From positions 1-41,891 of the forward strand of contig CAKRRF010000021.1 in the NCBI GenBank assembly GCA_934394985.1: DNA of 41,891 bases, given 5' to 3'. Positions 19,288 to 26,349 of this stretch are shown piece by piece; position 1 is the stretch's first letter; every line of letters starts with the position of its first letter. Both the position numbers and the translations under genes were made by a program. Under the pieces are notes generated by a model, which worked only from the letters and a program-made list of their open reading frames with translations, searched no databases and was not told the origin of the DNA. Source of the stretch: an uncultured Marvinbryantia sp. (lineage in GTDB: Bacteria; Bacillota; Clostridia; Lachnospirales; Lachnospiraceae).

Positions 19288-20256
19288 ATGTCGAAGAAAA
19301 AAGACTTTGGTAAAATAAATGGACGTGAAGCCATGGTAGTCGGTATCATCATTGCGATGGTCGTACTCTTCAGTATTCTCAGTCCTACATTTAGAACTTA
19401 TTCAACATTTGTAAGTGTATTGGATATGTCATATTACATTGCTCTTATGGCAATTGGTGTTACATTCCCATTGATTACCGGTGGGGTAGACCTTTCCATT
19501 GGTACAGGTTTGATTTGTTATTCTCTGTTTGGAGGATATCTGATTGTACACAAGGATCTGCCTGTATTAGTAGCGTTATTGGCTTGTTTAATTCTTAGTA
19601 TTCTGATTGGTACATTGAATGGATTCCTGGTAGCATTTATGGATCTGCCACCTTTCCTTGCAACTCTTTGTACCTGCATGATTACAAGAGGACTTGGATC
19701 TCTGCTTAGTGGTGGTTTTGGTGTATCATGGCCATCTTCACTGGAACCGGCAGGATGGTTCAGAAAGATATTCCGATTCAATTCAAATGGAAAAGTTATT
19801 CCGATTGGTATCGTAGTGGTTGTCGCCCTTGTGCTCATTATGAACTTTGTATTGAATCATACAAAGATTGGTCGTTATACAATCGCAATCGGAAGTAACA
19901 AAGAAGCAACAAAATTAGCCGGTGTAAATGTTAAATTCTATCATGTACTGGCATATGTGATTTCCGGTTTCTTTGCAGGACTTGCAGCAATTGCTTATTC
20001 TGCTACCTACGTAACAATCTATCCAGGTTCCGGTGCAGGATTCGAGCTTGATGCGATCGGTGGAGCGATTGTTGGTGGTGTATCTGCAAGTGGTGGTGTT
20101 GGATCAATCACAGGAGCATTCCTTGGTGTGTTGGTTATCACCCTGATGAAAGTAGGTTTGCCATTTATCGGCTTACAGGCAAACTGGCAGCAGATCTTCA
20201 CAGGTCTGGTACTGATCGGCGCCGTTTTAGTCGATGTTGTGAAAAAGAAAAAATAA
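19288..20256 (+). CDS. Sugar ABC transporter permease, second subunit
   Basis: A 322-aa permease related to the product of the gene at 16763, with matching landmarks (GVTFPLITGGVDLSIGTGL; IGSNKEATKLAGVNVKFYHV). ATG 19288 is used because AGGAGG lies about 9 nt before it; an upstream in-frame ATG at 19252 would overlap the ATPase gene and lacks a ribosome site. The two permeases look like an old duplication now split around the ATPase gene. It ends in a lysine-rich cytoplasmic tail. Confidence 0.92.
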   Translation: MSKKKDFGKINGREAMVVGIIIAMVVLFSILSPTFRTYSTFVSVLDMSYYIALMAIGVTFPLITGGVDLSIGTGLICYSLFGGYLIVHKDLPVLVALLACLILSILIGTLNGFLVAFMDLPPFLATLCTCMITRGLGSLLSGGFGVSWPSSLEPAGWFRKIFRFNSNGKVIPIGIVVVVALVLIMNFVLNHTKIGRYTIAIGSNKEATKLAGVNVKFYHVLAYVISGFFAGLAAIAYSATYVTIYPGSGAGFELDAIGGAIVGGVSASGGVGSITGAFLGVLVITLMKVGLPFIGLQANWQQIFTGLVLIGAVLVDVVKKKK

Positions 20257-20361
20257 AGTAACGTGAAAGAAAGCAATACGAAATAACACTATTTATTATG
20301 ATATGACGTCGCGTGACTTCATATAGATCAATCATGTGAACCCTAAAGGAGGAAACAAAAA

Positions 20362-21438
20362 ATGAAAAAGAAAATTTTAGCACTCGTACTTGGTACAGCA
20401 ATGACACTTTCAATGGCAGTGACTGGCGCAGCAGAAGGAAATGATTACCACTTTGAAGTAATCGTTAAGAGTTTCCAGTCTACTTACTGGCAGGCAGCTG
20501 TTCAGGGTATTGAAAAAGCCTGCGAAGAATTAGGTGTAACAGCAAATGCCAACGGACCTGCAAATGAATCTGATATCGCTGATCAGGTACAGATGTTAGA
20601 CGACGCTATTCAGAAAGCTCCAGATGGAATCGGTTTAGCAGCATGTGATACGAACTCCGTACTTGACTCTCTTACAAAAGCATTAGAAGCTGGTATTCCG
20701 GTAGTATGCTTCGATACAGGTGTATCTGATGCTCCAGAAGGAGCTGTAGTAGCAACAGTTGCAACAGACAACGAAGCAGCAGGTGCTTGCGCAGCTACAA
20801 ATATGTATCCGGTAATCAAAGATGTTGTTGCAGCAGCTACAACAGATGCTCCTGTAAGAATTGGTGAAGTTAACCAGGATGCTACAGCTCTTAACATTCA
20901 GCAGCGTGGACTTGGTTTCATCAACGAAATGATCAAACTTTGTACAGAAGATGGCAAGAAAGTTGCTGTAGTTGGTAACGAATTCTACGTAAACAACTGC
21001 TCAGATAAAGGTGATGAAGCAGAAGCAGAAGTTATCATCGAAGTTGGTGTTCCGGCTCAGACAACAGTAGACCTGGCAGCTACAGAAGCTAACAAGATTA
21101 TGTCCAAAGCTGACACAATCGCTATCTTCGGTTCCAACCAGACAACAGCTGAAGGTGTTATCACAGCTAACGAAACATTGAACAAATTAGCTACAGATCC
21201 TGCAGAAGGAATCATCGGTGCTGGATTTGACGCTGGTACACCACAGAAAGCAGCTATCAACAGCGGTAAATTAATCGGTTCTGTAACACAGTCTCCATTA
21301 ATGATGGGTTACGAAACAATCTACACATTAACAAACATCTGCAACGGTGAAACAGTAGAAGATATCCCTATGGATGGTTACTGGTACAATACAGAAAATA
21401 TGGAAGATGATAATATCGCTCCAAACCTTTATGACTAA
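20362..21438 (+). CDS. Periplasmic-binding-protein-like sugar-binding protein of the ABC transporter
   Basis: A 358-aa type-I fold sugar-binding protein (family of RbsB/peripla_BP_4) with a signal peptide. The mature part has the expected first-strand segment (HFEVIVKSFQSTYWQAAVQG), a central LAACDTNSVLDSL-type stretch and a hinge near IFGSNQTTAEGVITANETL. AAAGGAGG sits before the ATG. A strong terminator follows, so it is the last gene of the transporter operon; the 105-nt gap before it has no strong promoter. The signal peptide ends MAVTGAAEG with alanine where the lipobox cysteine would be (VTG-A instead of VTG-C), so it is predicted not to be lipid-anchored, which is unusual for a Gram-positive binding protein. 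Confidence 0.92.
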   Translation: MKKKILALVLGTAMTLSMAVTGAAEGNDYHFEVIVKSFQSTYWQAAVQGIEKACEELGVTANANGPANESDIADQVQMLDDAIQKAPDGIGLAACDTNSVLDSLTKALEAGIPVVCFDTGVSDAPEGAVVATVATDNEAAGACAATNMYPVIKDVVAAATTDAPVRIGEVNQDATALNIQQRGLGFINEMIKLCTEDGKKVAVVGNEFYVNNCSDKGDEAEAEVIIEVGVPAQTTVDLAATEANKIMSKADTIAIFGSNQTTAEGVITANETLNKLATDPAEGIIGAGFDAGTPQKAAINSGKLIGSVTQSPLMMGYETIYTLTNICNGETVEDIPMDGYWYNTENMEDDNIAPNLYD

Positions 21439-21479
21439 TCTGTATCTTTGATACACTTAAAGTGAATAGGTAAAAATCA

Positions 21480-21506
21480 GGGATCGGAGGTTTCCGATCC
21501 CTTTTT
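21480..21506 (+). terminator. Terminator after the sugar-binding protein gene
   Basis: A perfect 9-bp stem, GGGATCGGA (21480-21488) with TCCGATCCC (21493-21501), with a GGTT loop and a T5 run, ends the transporter operon. Confidence 0.93.
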
Positions 21507-21550
21507 GATAACAACCAGAACAGACTCTTTTTTTGAAGCATGATTTATAT

Positions 21551-21556
21551 TATAAT
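21551..21556 (+). promoter_or_regulatory. -10 element of the fucU-kinase-parA transcript
   Basis: A perfect TATAAT lies 37 nt before the fucU start. The -35 side is only T-rich, so the promoter probably needs an activator. It lies inside the codons of a longer possible frame, which argues for the fucU start at 21593. Confidence 0.5.
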
Positions 21557-21592
21557 GAGATTAATGAACAGATATTATGGGAGGTATGTAAA

Positions 21593-22033
21593 ATGTTAAA
21601 AGGAATTCCTAAAATTCTTTCACCAGAATTATTAAAAGTATTGGCAGAAATGGGTCATAGTGACAGACTGGTTATCTCTGATGGAAATTTCCCTGCAGAA
21701 TCTATGGGAAAAGATGCAATCGTGATCCGTTGTGATGGTCATGGTGTTCCGGAAATTTTAGATGCTATCTTGCAGGTGTTCCCATTAGATACTTACGTTG
21801 AAAAACCGGTAAATCTTATGGAAGTAATGCCTGGTGATACGGTAGAGACTCCGATTTGGGATACATATAAAGAGATCGTTGCAAAATACGATAACAGAGG
21901 AGCAGACGCTGTAGGAAATATTGAACGTTTTGCATTCTATGATGAAGCAAAAAAAGTATATGCAATTATTGCAACCGGTGAGACAGCTCTTTATGCAAAC
22001 ATCATGTTGCAGAAAGGTGTTGTAGTAGATTAA
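21593..22033 (+). CDS. fucU: L-fucose mutarotase (RbsD/FucU family)
   Basis: A 146-aa protein of the RbsD/FucU family, which interconverts the alpha and beta anomers of fucose (FucU) or ribose/ribopyranose forms (RbsD). Seen: the N-terminal ILSPELLKVLAEMGHSD with the conserved His, then a GxxxP and VVIRCDGHG region, and the C-terminal FYDEAKKVYAIIATGETALYANI, which is the family active-site segment with Tyr. Start 21593 has GGAGG about 8 nt upstream; the longer frame from 21533 overlaps the promoter. Within a fucose cluster FucU is more likely than RbsD. It is the first gene of a unit continuing to the ParA pair. Confidence 0.93.
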   Translation: MLKGIPKILSPELLKVLAEMGHSDRLVISDGNFPAESMGKDAIVIRCDGHGVPEILDAILQVFPLDTYVEKPVNLMEVMPGDTVETPIWDTYKEIVAKYDNRGADAVGNIERFAFYDEAKKVYAIIATGETALYANIMLQKGVVVD

Positions 22034-22066
22034 GACAAGCGCAGCAGAAGACGGGGGACAGATTTT

Positions 22067-22501
22067 ATGTTATATCAGGTTGAAACCATGTTTGACGAAA
22101 TGGAACGGAAAATCAGAAAGTTAAAAAAGAAACAATATGAAGAGAACATGGAGAGCTTTATGGCAGACAATGAGGCGTATTTCCTGGAGATGGAGGCTTA
22201 CTTAAGTAAGGGTGATCCAGAAGCTGCGGCGAAAGAAATTTCAAAGACATTTGTGGAAGCTGTAAAGAATCGATTTGAGGTAAAAGGAAAGATTAAGGGG
22301 ACAGTGCAGGCGGATCTTAATTTCTTTATGATTTATTATGTGTTCCCGGCCATTCTGAAAAGAGGTCATGAACAGGCAACGTTGCTTGCTGATACTCTGT
22401 GCGAGACGTGGGGGAACAGTTTTAAGGGCAGTAAAATCAGTTACACGGATTATGACAGATTATACAATACGTTTCGGGAAAAAATATTCGGAATATTTTA
22501 A
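22067..22501 (+). CDS. Unknown 144-aa cytoplasmic protein in the fucose unit
   Basis: I do not recognise this gene. It has no signal peptide or membrane span. The first 50 residues look like a charged helical region (DEMERKIRKLKKKQYEENME), possibly coiled coil. The middle has a predicted helix (DPEAAAKEISKTFVEAVKNRF), and the C-terminal half has aromatic residues and two Cys/Trp sites (DTLCETWGNSF). It sits 33 nt after fucU and 13 nt before the kinase start, in the same direction, so it is very likely cotranscribed and connected with fucose use. It could be an adaptor or regulator. The GGGGGACAG ribosome site is acceptable. Confidence 0.8.
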   Translation: MLYQVETMFDEMERKIRKLKKKQYEENMESFMADNEAYFLEMEAYLSKGDPEAAAKEISKTFVEAVKNRFEVKGKIKGTVQADLNFFMIYYVFPAILKRGHEQATLLADTLCETWGNSFKGSKISYTDYDRLYNTFREKIFGIF

Positions 22502-22514
22502 GAGTGAGGGACTT

Positions 22515-23909
22515 ATGAACAAATATTTTTTAGCAATTGATATAGGCGCTTCCAGCGGGAGACATATTTTGGGCAGTATGGAAGACGGAAAGATTGTATT
22601 AGAAGAAGTATACCGTTTCTGGAATGGAATGGATAACGTGGACGGAACACTTTGTTGGGATGTTGAAAGGCTATTCAATGAGATCATTGCCGGTATGAAA
22701 AAATGTAAGGAAATTGGCAAAATTCCGGTAAGTGTCGGTGTGGATACATGGGGGGTTGACTTTGTACTGTTAGACAAAGAAGATCAGATTGTAGGTCAGA
22801 CGGTTGGTTATCGTGACCACAGAACAGATGGTATGGATGAAGAAGTGTACAAAATCATTTCAGAAGATGATTTGTATGCAAGAACAGGTATCCAGAAAGC
22901 AATCTATAACACAATTTACCAGCTGATGGCAGTTGAGAAAATGCATCCGGAACATCTGGAAAAAGCAGATGCAATGTTAATGATTCCGGATTATTTCCAT
23001 TTCAAATTAAGTGGAAAGAAAGTACAGGAATACTCAGAAGCAACGACTGCTCAGCTGATCAATCCTGCGACAAAAGACTGGGATTATGAACTGATCGATA
23101 TGCTGGGATTTCCAAGAGGCATTTTCCAGAAAGTACTCATGCCTGGAACTGCAATTGGAAGTCTGACAGAAGAAGTGAAGGAATTGGTCGGATATGACTG
23201 TAAGGTAGTATTGCCTCCGACACATGATACTGCATCCGCTGTTATGGCGATTCCGACCAATGCAGAAGATACCTGCTATATCAGCTCCGGAACATGGTCT
23301 TTGATGGGCGTGGAAATGGCAGAAGCAAACTGCTCACCAAAGAGCAAAGAAGCAAACTTCACAAATGAAGGCGGATATGGTGGAAAGATTACATATCTTG
23401 CGAACATCATGGGACTTTGGATGATTCAGTCTGTACGTAACCAGCTGGCACCGGATATGTCTTATGGAGATTTGTGTGAACAGGCTTCTCATGAAACGAT
23501 TCAGACGGTGGTGGATTGCCAGGATTCTAGCTTCCTTTCTCCGGATGATATGGTGGAAGCAGTAAAAGATTATTGCAGAAAGACAAATCAGGAAGTTCCG
23601 GAAACTTTACCGGCACTGGCAAGTGTGATTTATAATTCTCTGGCAAAATGTTATGCTGAGAAATTAGAAGAAATTCAGAAGATCACAGGCGTGAAATATG
23701 ATAAAATCAATATCATCGGCGGTGGTTCCAATGCAGCATATCTGAATGAACTGACTGCGAAATATACAGGTGTCGGCGTTCATGCAGGTCCTGGTGAAGC
23801 TACCGCAATTGGAAATATTTTATCTCAGATGTTGGAAGAAGGAACCTTTGCAGATTTAAAAGAAGCAAGAAATTGTGTTGCGGATTCTTTTGAGATTAAG
23901 ATTTACTAA
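22515..23909 (+). CDS. FGGY-family kinase, RhaB-like; probable L-fuculokinase
   Basis: A 464-aa FGGY sugar kinase. The N-terminal phosphate-1 motif DIGASSGRHILG and VSVGVDTWGVDFVLLD are characteristic of rhamnulokinase (RhaB) rather than enterobacterial FucK; PTHDTASAV and CYISSGTWSLMGVE are the ATP and substrate-side motifs, and NIIGGGSNAAYLNELTA is the adenosine motif. Start 22515 follows GTGAGGG. Context (FucI, FucU, fuculose-phosphate aldolase, no rhamnose isomerase) suggests phosphorylation of L-fuculose, possibly also L-rhamnulose, since both sugars feed the same type of microcompartment. The downstream ParA gene starts 44 nt later. Confidence 0.93.
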   Translation: MNKYFLAIDIGASSGRHILGSMEDGKIVLEEVYRFWNGMDNVDGTLCWDVERLFNEIIAGMKKCKEIGKIPVSVGVDTWGVDFVLLDKEDQIVGQTVGYRDHRTDGMDEEVYKIISEDDLYARTGIQKAIYNTIYQLMAVEKMHPEHLEKADAMLMIPDYFHFKLSGKKVQEYSEATTAQLINPATKDWDYELIDMLGFPRGIFQKVLMPGTAIGSLTEEVKELVGYDCKVVLPPTHDTASAVMAIPTNAEDTCYISSGTWSLMGVEMAEANCSPKSKEANFTNEGGYGGKITYLANIMGLWMIQSVRNQLAPDMSYGDLCEQASHETIQTVVDCQDSSFLSPDDMVEAVKDYCRKTNQEVPETLPALASVIYNSLAKCYAEKLEEIQKITGVKYDKINIIGGGSNAAYLNELTAKYTGVGVHAGPGEATAIGNILSQMLEEGTFADLKEARNCVADSFEIKIY

Positions 23910-23953
23910 AAAGATTTTCATTTTTTACAAGTGAGGAAGGCATGGTAAAATAA

Positions 23954-24748
23954 ATGGCAGACTGTAAAACAAAAACAATCTGTTTTACAAACAACAAGGG
24001 TGGAAGCGGAAAGTCAACAACGTGTGCGAATCTGGCGTTTGAGCTGGCATCTGCCGGCAGAAAAGTTCTTTTGATTGACGGGGATATGCAGTTGAATCTT
24101 TCACTGTCCTTTTTTGATGAAGAACAGGTTCTACAGATGGCAGAATGTGAGAAAAACCTATATTATGCCATAAAAAACAAACAGGATTTAAGTGAGTATA
24201 TTGTACATACGCCATATGAAAATTTGGATTTGATTCCATCCTCTACGTTAATGAGTCAGATTGAATATGAACTCTTTACAATGATACAGAGAGAGTATGT
24301 ATTAAAAAAATGTTTGCGCAGCATCTATGAAAAAGAGAGTTATGACTATATTTTGATTGATGCTCCTCCGACGTTGGGTACATGGGTGATTAACATTTTG
24401 TGTACCGCAGATTATGTGATTGTTCCTGTGGAGGCGTCTCCATGGGGATTGTTCGGACTGGCAAATATGTTTGACTTTTTAAATGGAATGTCTGAAATGA
24501 TCGATGCAAGGATTATGGGTGTTCTGATTACAAAGGTAGATGAAAGAAAGAATTATTATAAGCAGACGAGAGAAATTCTGACTGGTTATGATAATATACA
24601 TGTGTTTGATTCTTTCATACATGTGGATTCTTCTATTGAATGGGCGCAGGATAACTCAGTACCGGTCTCAGTATATAAGAAGAGTACAAGAAGTGCAAAA
24701 GAATTTCAGAAATTGGCAAAGGAGGTCATGAATTATGGCAGTAGGTAA
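23954..24748 (+). CDS. ParA/MinD-type ATPase, candidate microcompartment positioning protein
   Basis: A 264-aa ATPase with the deviant Walker A box KGGSGKST at residues 15-22 (signature Lys15), switch I region DGDMQLNLS, and Walker B/switch II YILIDAPPTLG. The length and motifs match single-domain ParA proteins, which bind DNA non-specifically as ATP dimers and form gradients to move plasmids, chromosomes or protein cargo. It is the fourth gene of the fucU unit and overlaps the next gene by 14 nt. No ParB-like or replication gene is near, so plasmid partition is unlikely. The neighbouring BMC operon suggests it distributes microcompartments, as McdA does for carboxysomes. That role is inference. 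Confidence 0.88.
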   Translation: MADCKTKTICFTNNKGGSGKSTTCANLAFELASAGRKVLLIDGDMQLNLSLSFFDEEQVLQMAECEKNLYYAIKNKQDLSEYIVHTPYENLDLIPSSTLMSQIEYELFTMIQREYVLKKCLRSIYEKESYDYILIDAPPTLGTWVINILCTADYVIVPVEASPWGLFGLANMFDFLNGMSEMIDARIMGVLITKVDERKNYYKQTREILTGYDNIHVFDSFIHVDSSIEWAQDNSVPVSVYKKSTRSAKEFQKLAKEVMNYGSR

Positions 24749-25091
24749 AGGCAGTATGGCCAGAGCATCAAAGGCGGCAGATCAGACGTCTGCACCCAAA
24801 GTGACAAAAGCAGCAGAAGCGACAAAAGTGGCAGAACCGGTAAAAGCAGACAATGCAGCATCCAAAGAGGCGGCAAAGAAAGCAACGGCTGGAACGAAGC
24901 GGGCAACTACAAGGAAAACGACTGCAAAAGCGAAAAGCAAAACGGTAACAGCCAGTACTGTAGTTTCCGGAACTTCAAAAGAAGTGGTGCAGATGATCGA
25001 GTATCAGAAGTCCAGCCAGGTCTTAGACCGTGAACCGGAAACGAATGAAACCTTTGGAGTTGGAGAAGCAATGCCTATTTATTTCTTCTAA
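24735..25091 (+). CDS. Small basic Ala/Lys/Thr-rich protein, partner of the ParA ATPase
   Basis: A 118-aa protein of low complexity. Residues 1-80 are mostly Ala, Lys, Thr, Ser and Val with KAAE/TKA-type repeats, resembling histone-H1-like or other disordered nucleic-acid-binding tails. The last 35 residues are different, acidic and ordered-looking, ending in GVGEAMPIYFF with an aromatic C terminus. AAAGGAGG at 24718-24725 precedes ATG 24735. The 14-nt overlap with parA implies translational coupling and a functional partnership. It could be the cargo adaptor/ATPase stimulator (the McdB or ParB role) or a DNA-binding companion. It is not recognisably homologous to McdB: it has no Trp at the C terminus and is not Gln-rich. 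Confidence 0.8.
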   Translation: MAVGKGSMARASKAADQTSAPKVTKAAEATKVAEPVKADNAASKEAAKKATAGTKRATTRKTTAKAKSKTVTASTVVSGTSKEVVQMIEYQKSSQVLDREPETNETFGVGEAMPIYFF

Positions 25092-25110
25092 GAGATGAAT
25101 GAAAGATAAG

Positions 25111-25160
25111 AAAGAGTATCGCAAAGAACAAAAAATGTTCTGAGTGGTACTCTTTTTCTA
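25111..25160. terminator. Bidirectional terminator between the small basic protein and the PHP gene
   Basis: Outer stem AAAGAGTA (25111-25118) with TACTCTTT (25148-25155) encloses an inner stem AGAACA/TGTTCT (25125-25130, 25136-25141). T-rich sequence follows on the plus side and the corresponding A-rich flank serves the minus side. Confidence 0.75.
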
Positions 25161-25166
25161 TACGAT

Positions 25167-25919
25167 TTATGATCGAAGAAGATTTAATAAAACGGAAAGG
25201 TTGGAGTTTAAAATCAGGTCGACTGGAAAATCTGATTCTTCCAATAAAGGAAAAATGTATTGCATATCCCCAATATGTTTTTTCCCGTGACTGTCACTGG
25301 AAAGCAGAATAGGTAGTTCTATCTTTTTGCATATCTTTAAAATTTTGCGGCAGTTTTCCTGTCCGTTTACGCGATAGGCATCCGGCATAAGGGAGTCGTT
25401 GTTGATTTCCGGATAAATGCCTTTCTTTTTGGCAATCTCTAACAGGTAATCAAAATCCACCGGAAAACGAGCATCATCTATGTGACCTAAAAAATGTACG
25501 TTCGGATGGTCCATTGCATGGATGTATGCCTGAGTAAGATCTTTATAACGATACGGCGTAAAAAATGGTGAATGAATACTGATGATAGCATAATCCAATG
25601 AGGAGAGTATATCGTCTGCCAGATCCACATCGCCGGCAGTATTAAGGATATTCAATTCACAACCGTAAAGAACGTTGATGCCAAAACGCTTTCGGCTGGC
25701 AAGCTTCAGGTTTTGAAAATAAGAAGCTTTTGCTGAACCTGCGGAGGCAGGTCCATGTTCAGATATTCCTAAAAGAGAAATCCCTGAGGCAGAAGCGGAT
25801 TTGAGCATGTCAGTAATGGTGTCGATGGAACCGTGTCCGCTGCTGATGCTGTGGGTGTGTAAATCTGCTAAAATGGGATATCTTTTTTGAAAATCGGAAG
25901 AAATATTTTTATTTATCAT
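25167..25919 (-). CDS. PHP-domain phosphoesterase
   Basis: A 250-aa protein of the PHP family (YcdX/histidinol-phosphatase-like), a metal-dependent phosphoesterase fold with a trinuclear metal site. Metal ligands are visible: DLHTHS (His21, His23), GISEHGP, HIDDARFP and LLSSDSHGKKHIG. The start at 25919 is chosen because AAAGG lies 8 nt upstream; a longer frame to 25988 adds a hydrophobic stretch but has no ribosome site and overlaps the promoter. It runs on the minus strand between the ParA pair and the BMC operon. The substrate is unknown; it may be unrelated to fucose. Confidence 0.88.
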   Translation of the reverse strand: MINKNISSDFQKRYPILADLHTHSISSGHGSIDTITDMLKSASASGISLLGISEHGPASAGSAKASYFQNLKLASRKRFGINVLYGCELNILNTAGDVDLADDILSSLDYAIISIHSPFFTPYRYKDLTQAYIHAMDHPNVHFLGHIDDARFPVDFDYLLEIAKKKGIYPEINNDSLMPDAYRVNGQENCRKILKICKKIELPILLSSDSHGKKHIGDMQYIFPLLEESDFPVDLILNSNLSVLLNLLRS

Positions 25920-25959
25920 AGGGATACCTTTCACAAAGATGATATTTAAAAAGTGTACG

Positions 25960-25988
25960 ATATAACGAAAGAACAAAAAATAATCCAA
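25960..25988 (-). promoter_or_regulatory. Promoter of the PHP gene
   Basis: On the minus strand TTGGAT (25983-25988) and TTATAT (25960-25965) are 17 nt apart, about 40 nt before the start at 25919. Confidence 0.5.
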
Positions 25989-26205
25989 AAACCATTGTGT
26001 AATCTGACGTAAAAACGAAAAAATAAAAAATATTTATCATGATTATAACCTATAAATTAAAAAATTCCAATAAGAATTTCGAAGAAACAAAGGCAAAACA
26101 AAGACAAAACAACAAAAACCAATATAAAACATTTTGAAAACCACATGAAACACAAAAAAGTAGTAAAAAATAAAGTGAAAAATAAAATAAAAATGTTGTT
26201 TTGTG
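25989..26205. other. A-rich intergenic stretch upstream of the BMC promoter
   Basis: About 215 bp made mainly of A runs separated by one or two other bases on the plus strand. No gene, ribosome site or strong hairpin is seen. It may act as an UP element or curved DNA for the promoter at 26206. Confidence 0.5.
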
Positions 26206-26234
26206 TTGACTTTGCATGCAAAGCATTATATAAT
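26206..26234 (+). promoter_or_regulatory. Promoter of the BMC operon with palindromic operator
   Basis: TTGACT at 26206-26211 and TATAAT at 26229-26234 are 17 nt apart. The perfect 14-bp palindrome CTTTGCATGCAAAG (26210-26223) overlaps the -35 box and fills most of the spacer. A protein bound there would block RNA polymerase, so repression is likely; the operon-encoded DeoR-type regulator is one candidate. Confidence 0.8.
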
Positions 26235-26286
26235 CATACTATCGGAAGAATGCCCGAAGGAAAACAGGGCAAATAACTCTGAACTG

Positions 26287-26316
26287 TTATTTTATATTCT
26301 TTTTTATATAAAATAA
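26287..26316 (+). other. A/T-only inverted repeat in the BMC operon leader
   Basis: TTATTTTATA (26287-26296) and TATAAAATAA (26307-26316) can form a 10-bp stem in the 5' leader, 33 nt before the first start codon. The role is unknown; it may stabilise the 5' end. Confidence 0.45.
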
Positions 26317-26349
26317 TCAAATAAATAAAAACAAAAAGGAGAACAAAAA

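Noticed and set aside
23954..24748. Plasmid or chromosome partition (parAB) interpretation of the ParA gene
   Set aside because: No ParB-like helix-turn-helix protein, parS repeats or replication gene is near, and the gene lies within a sugar-catabolism transcript.
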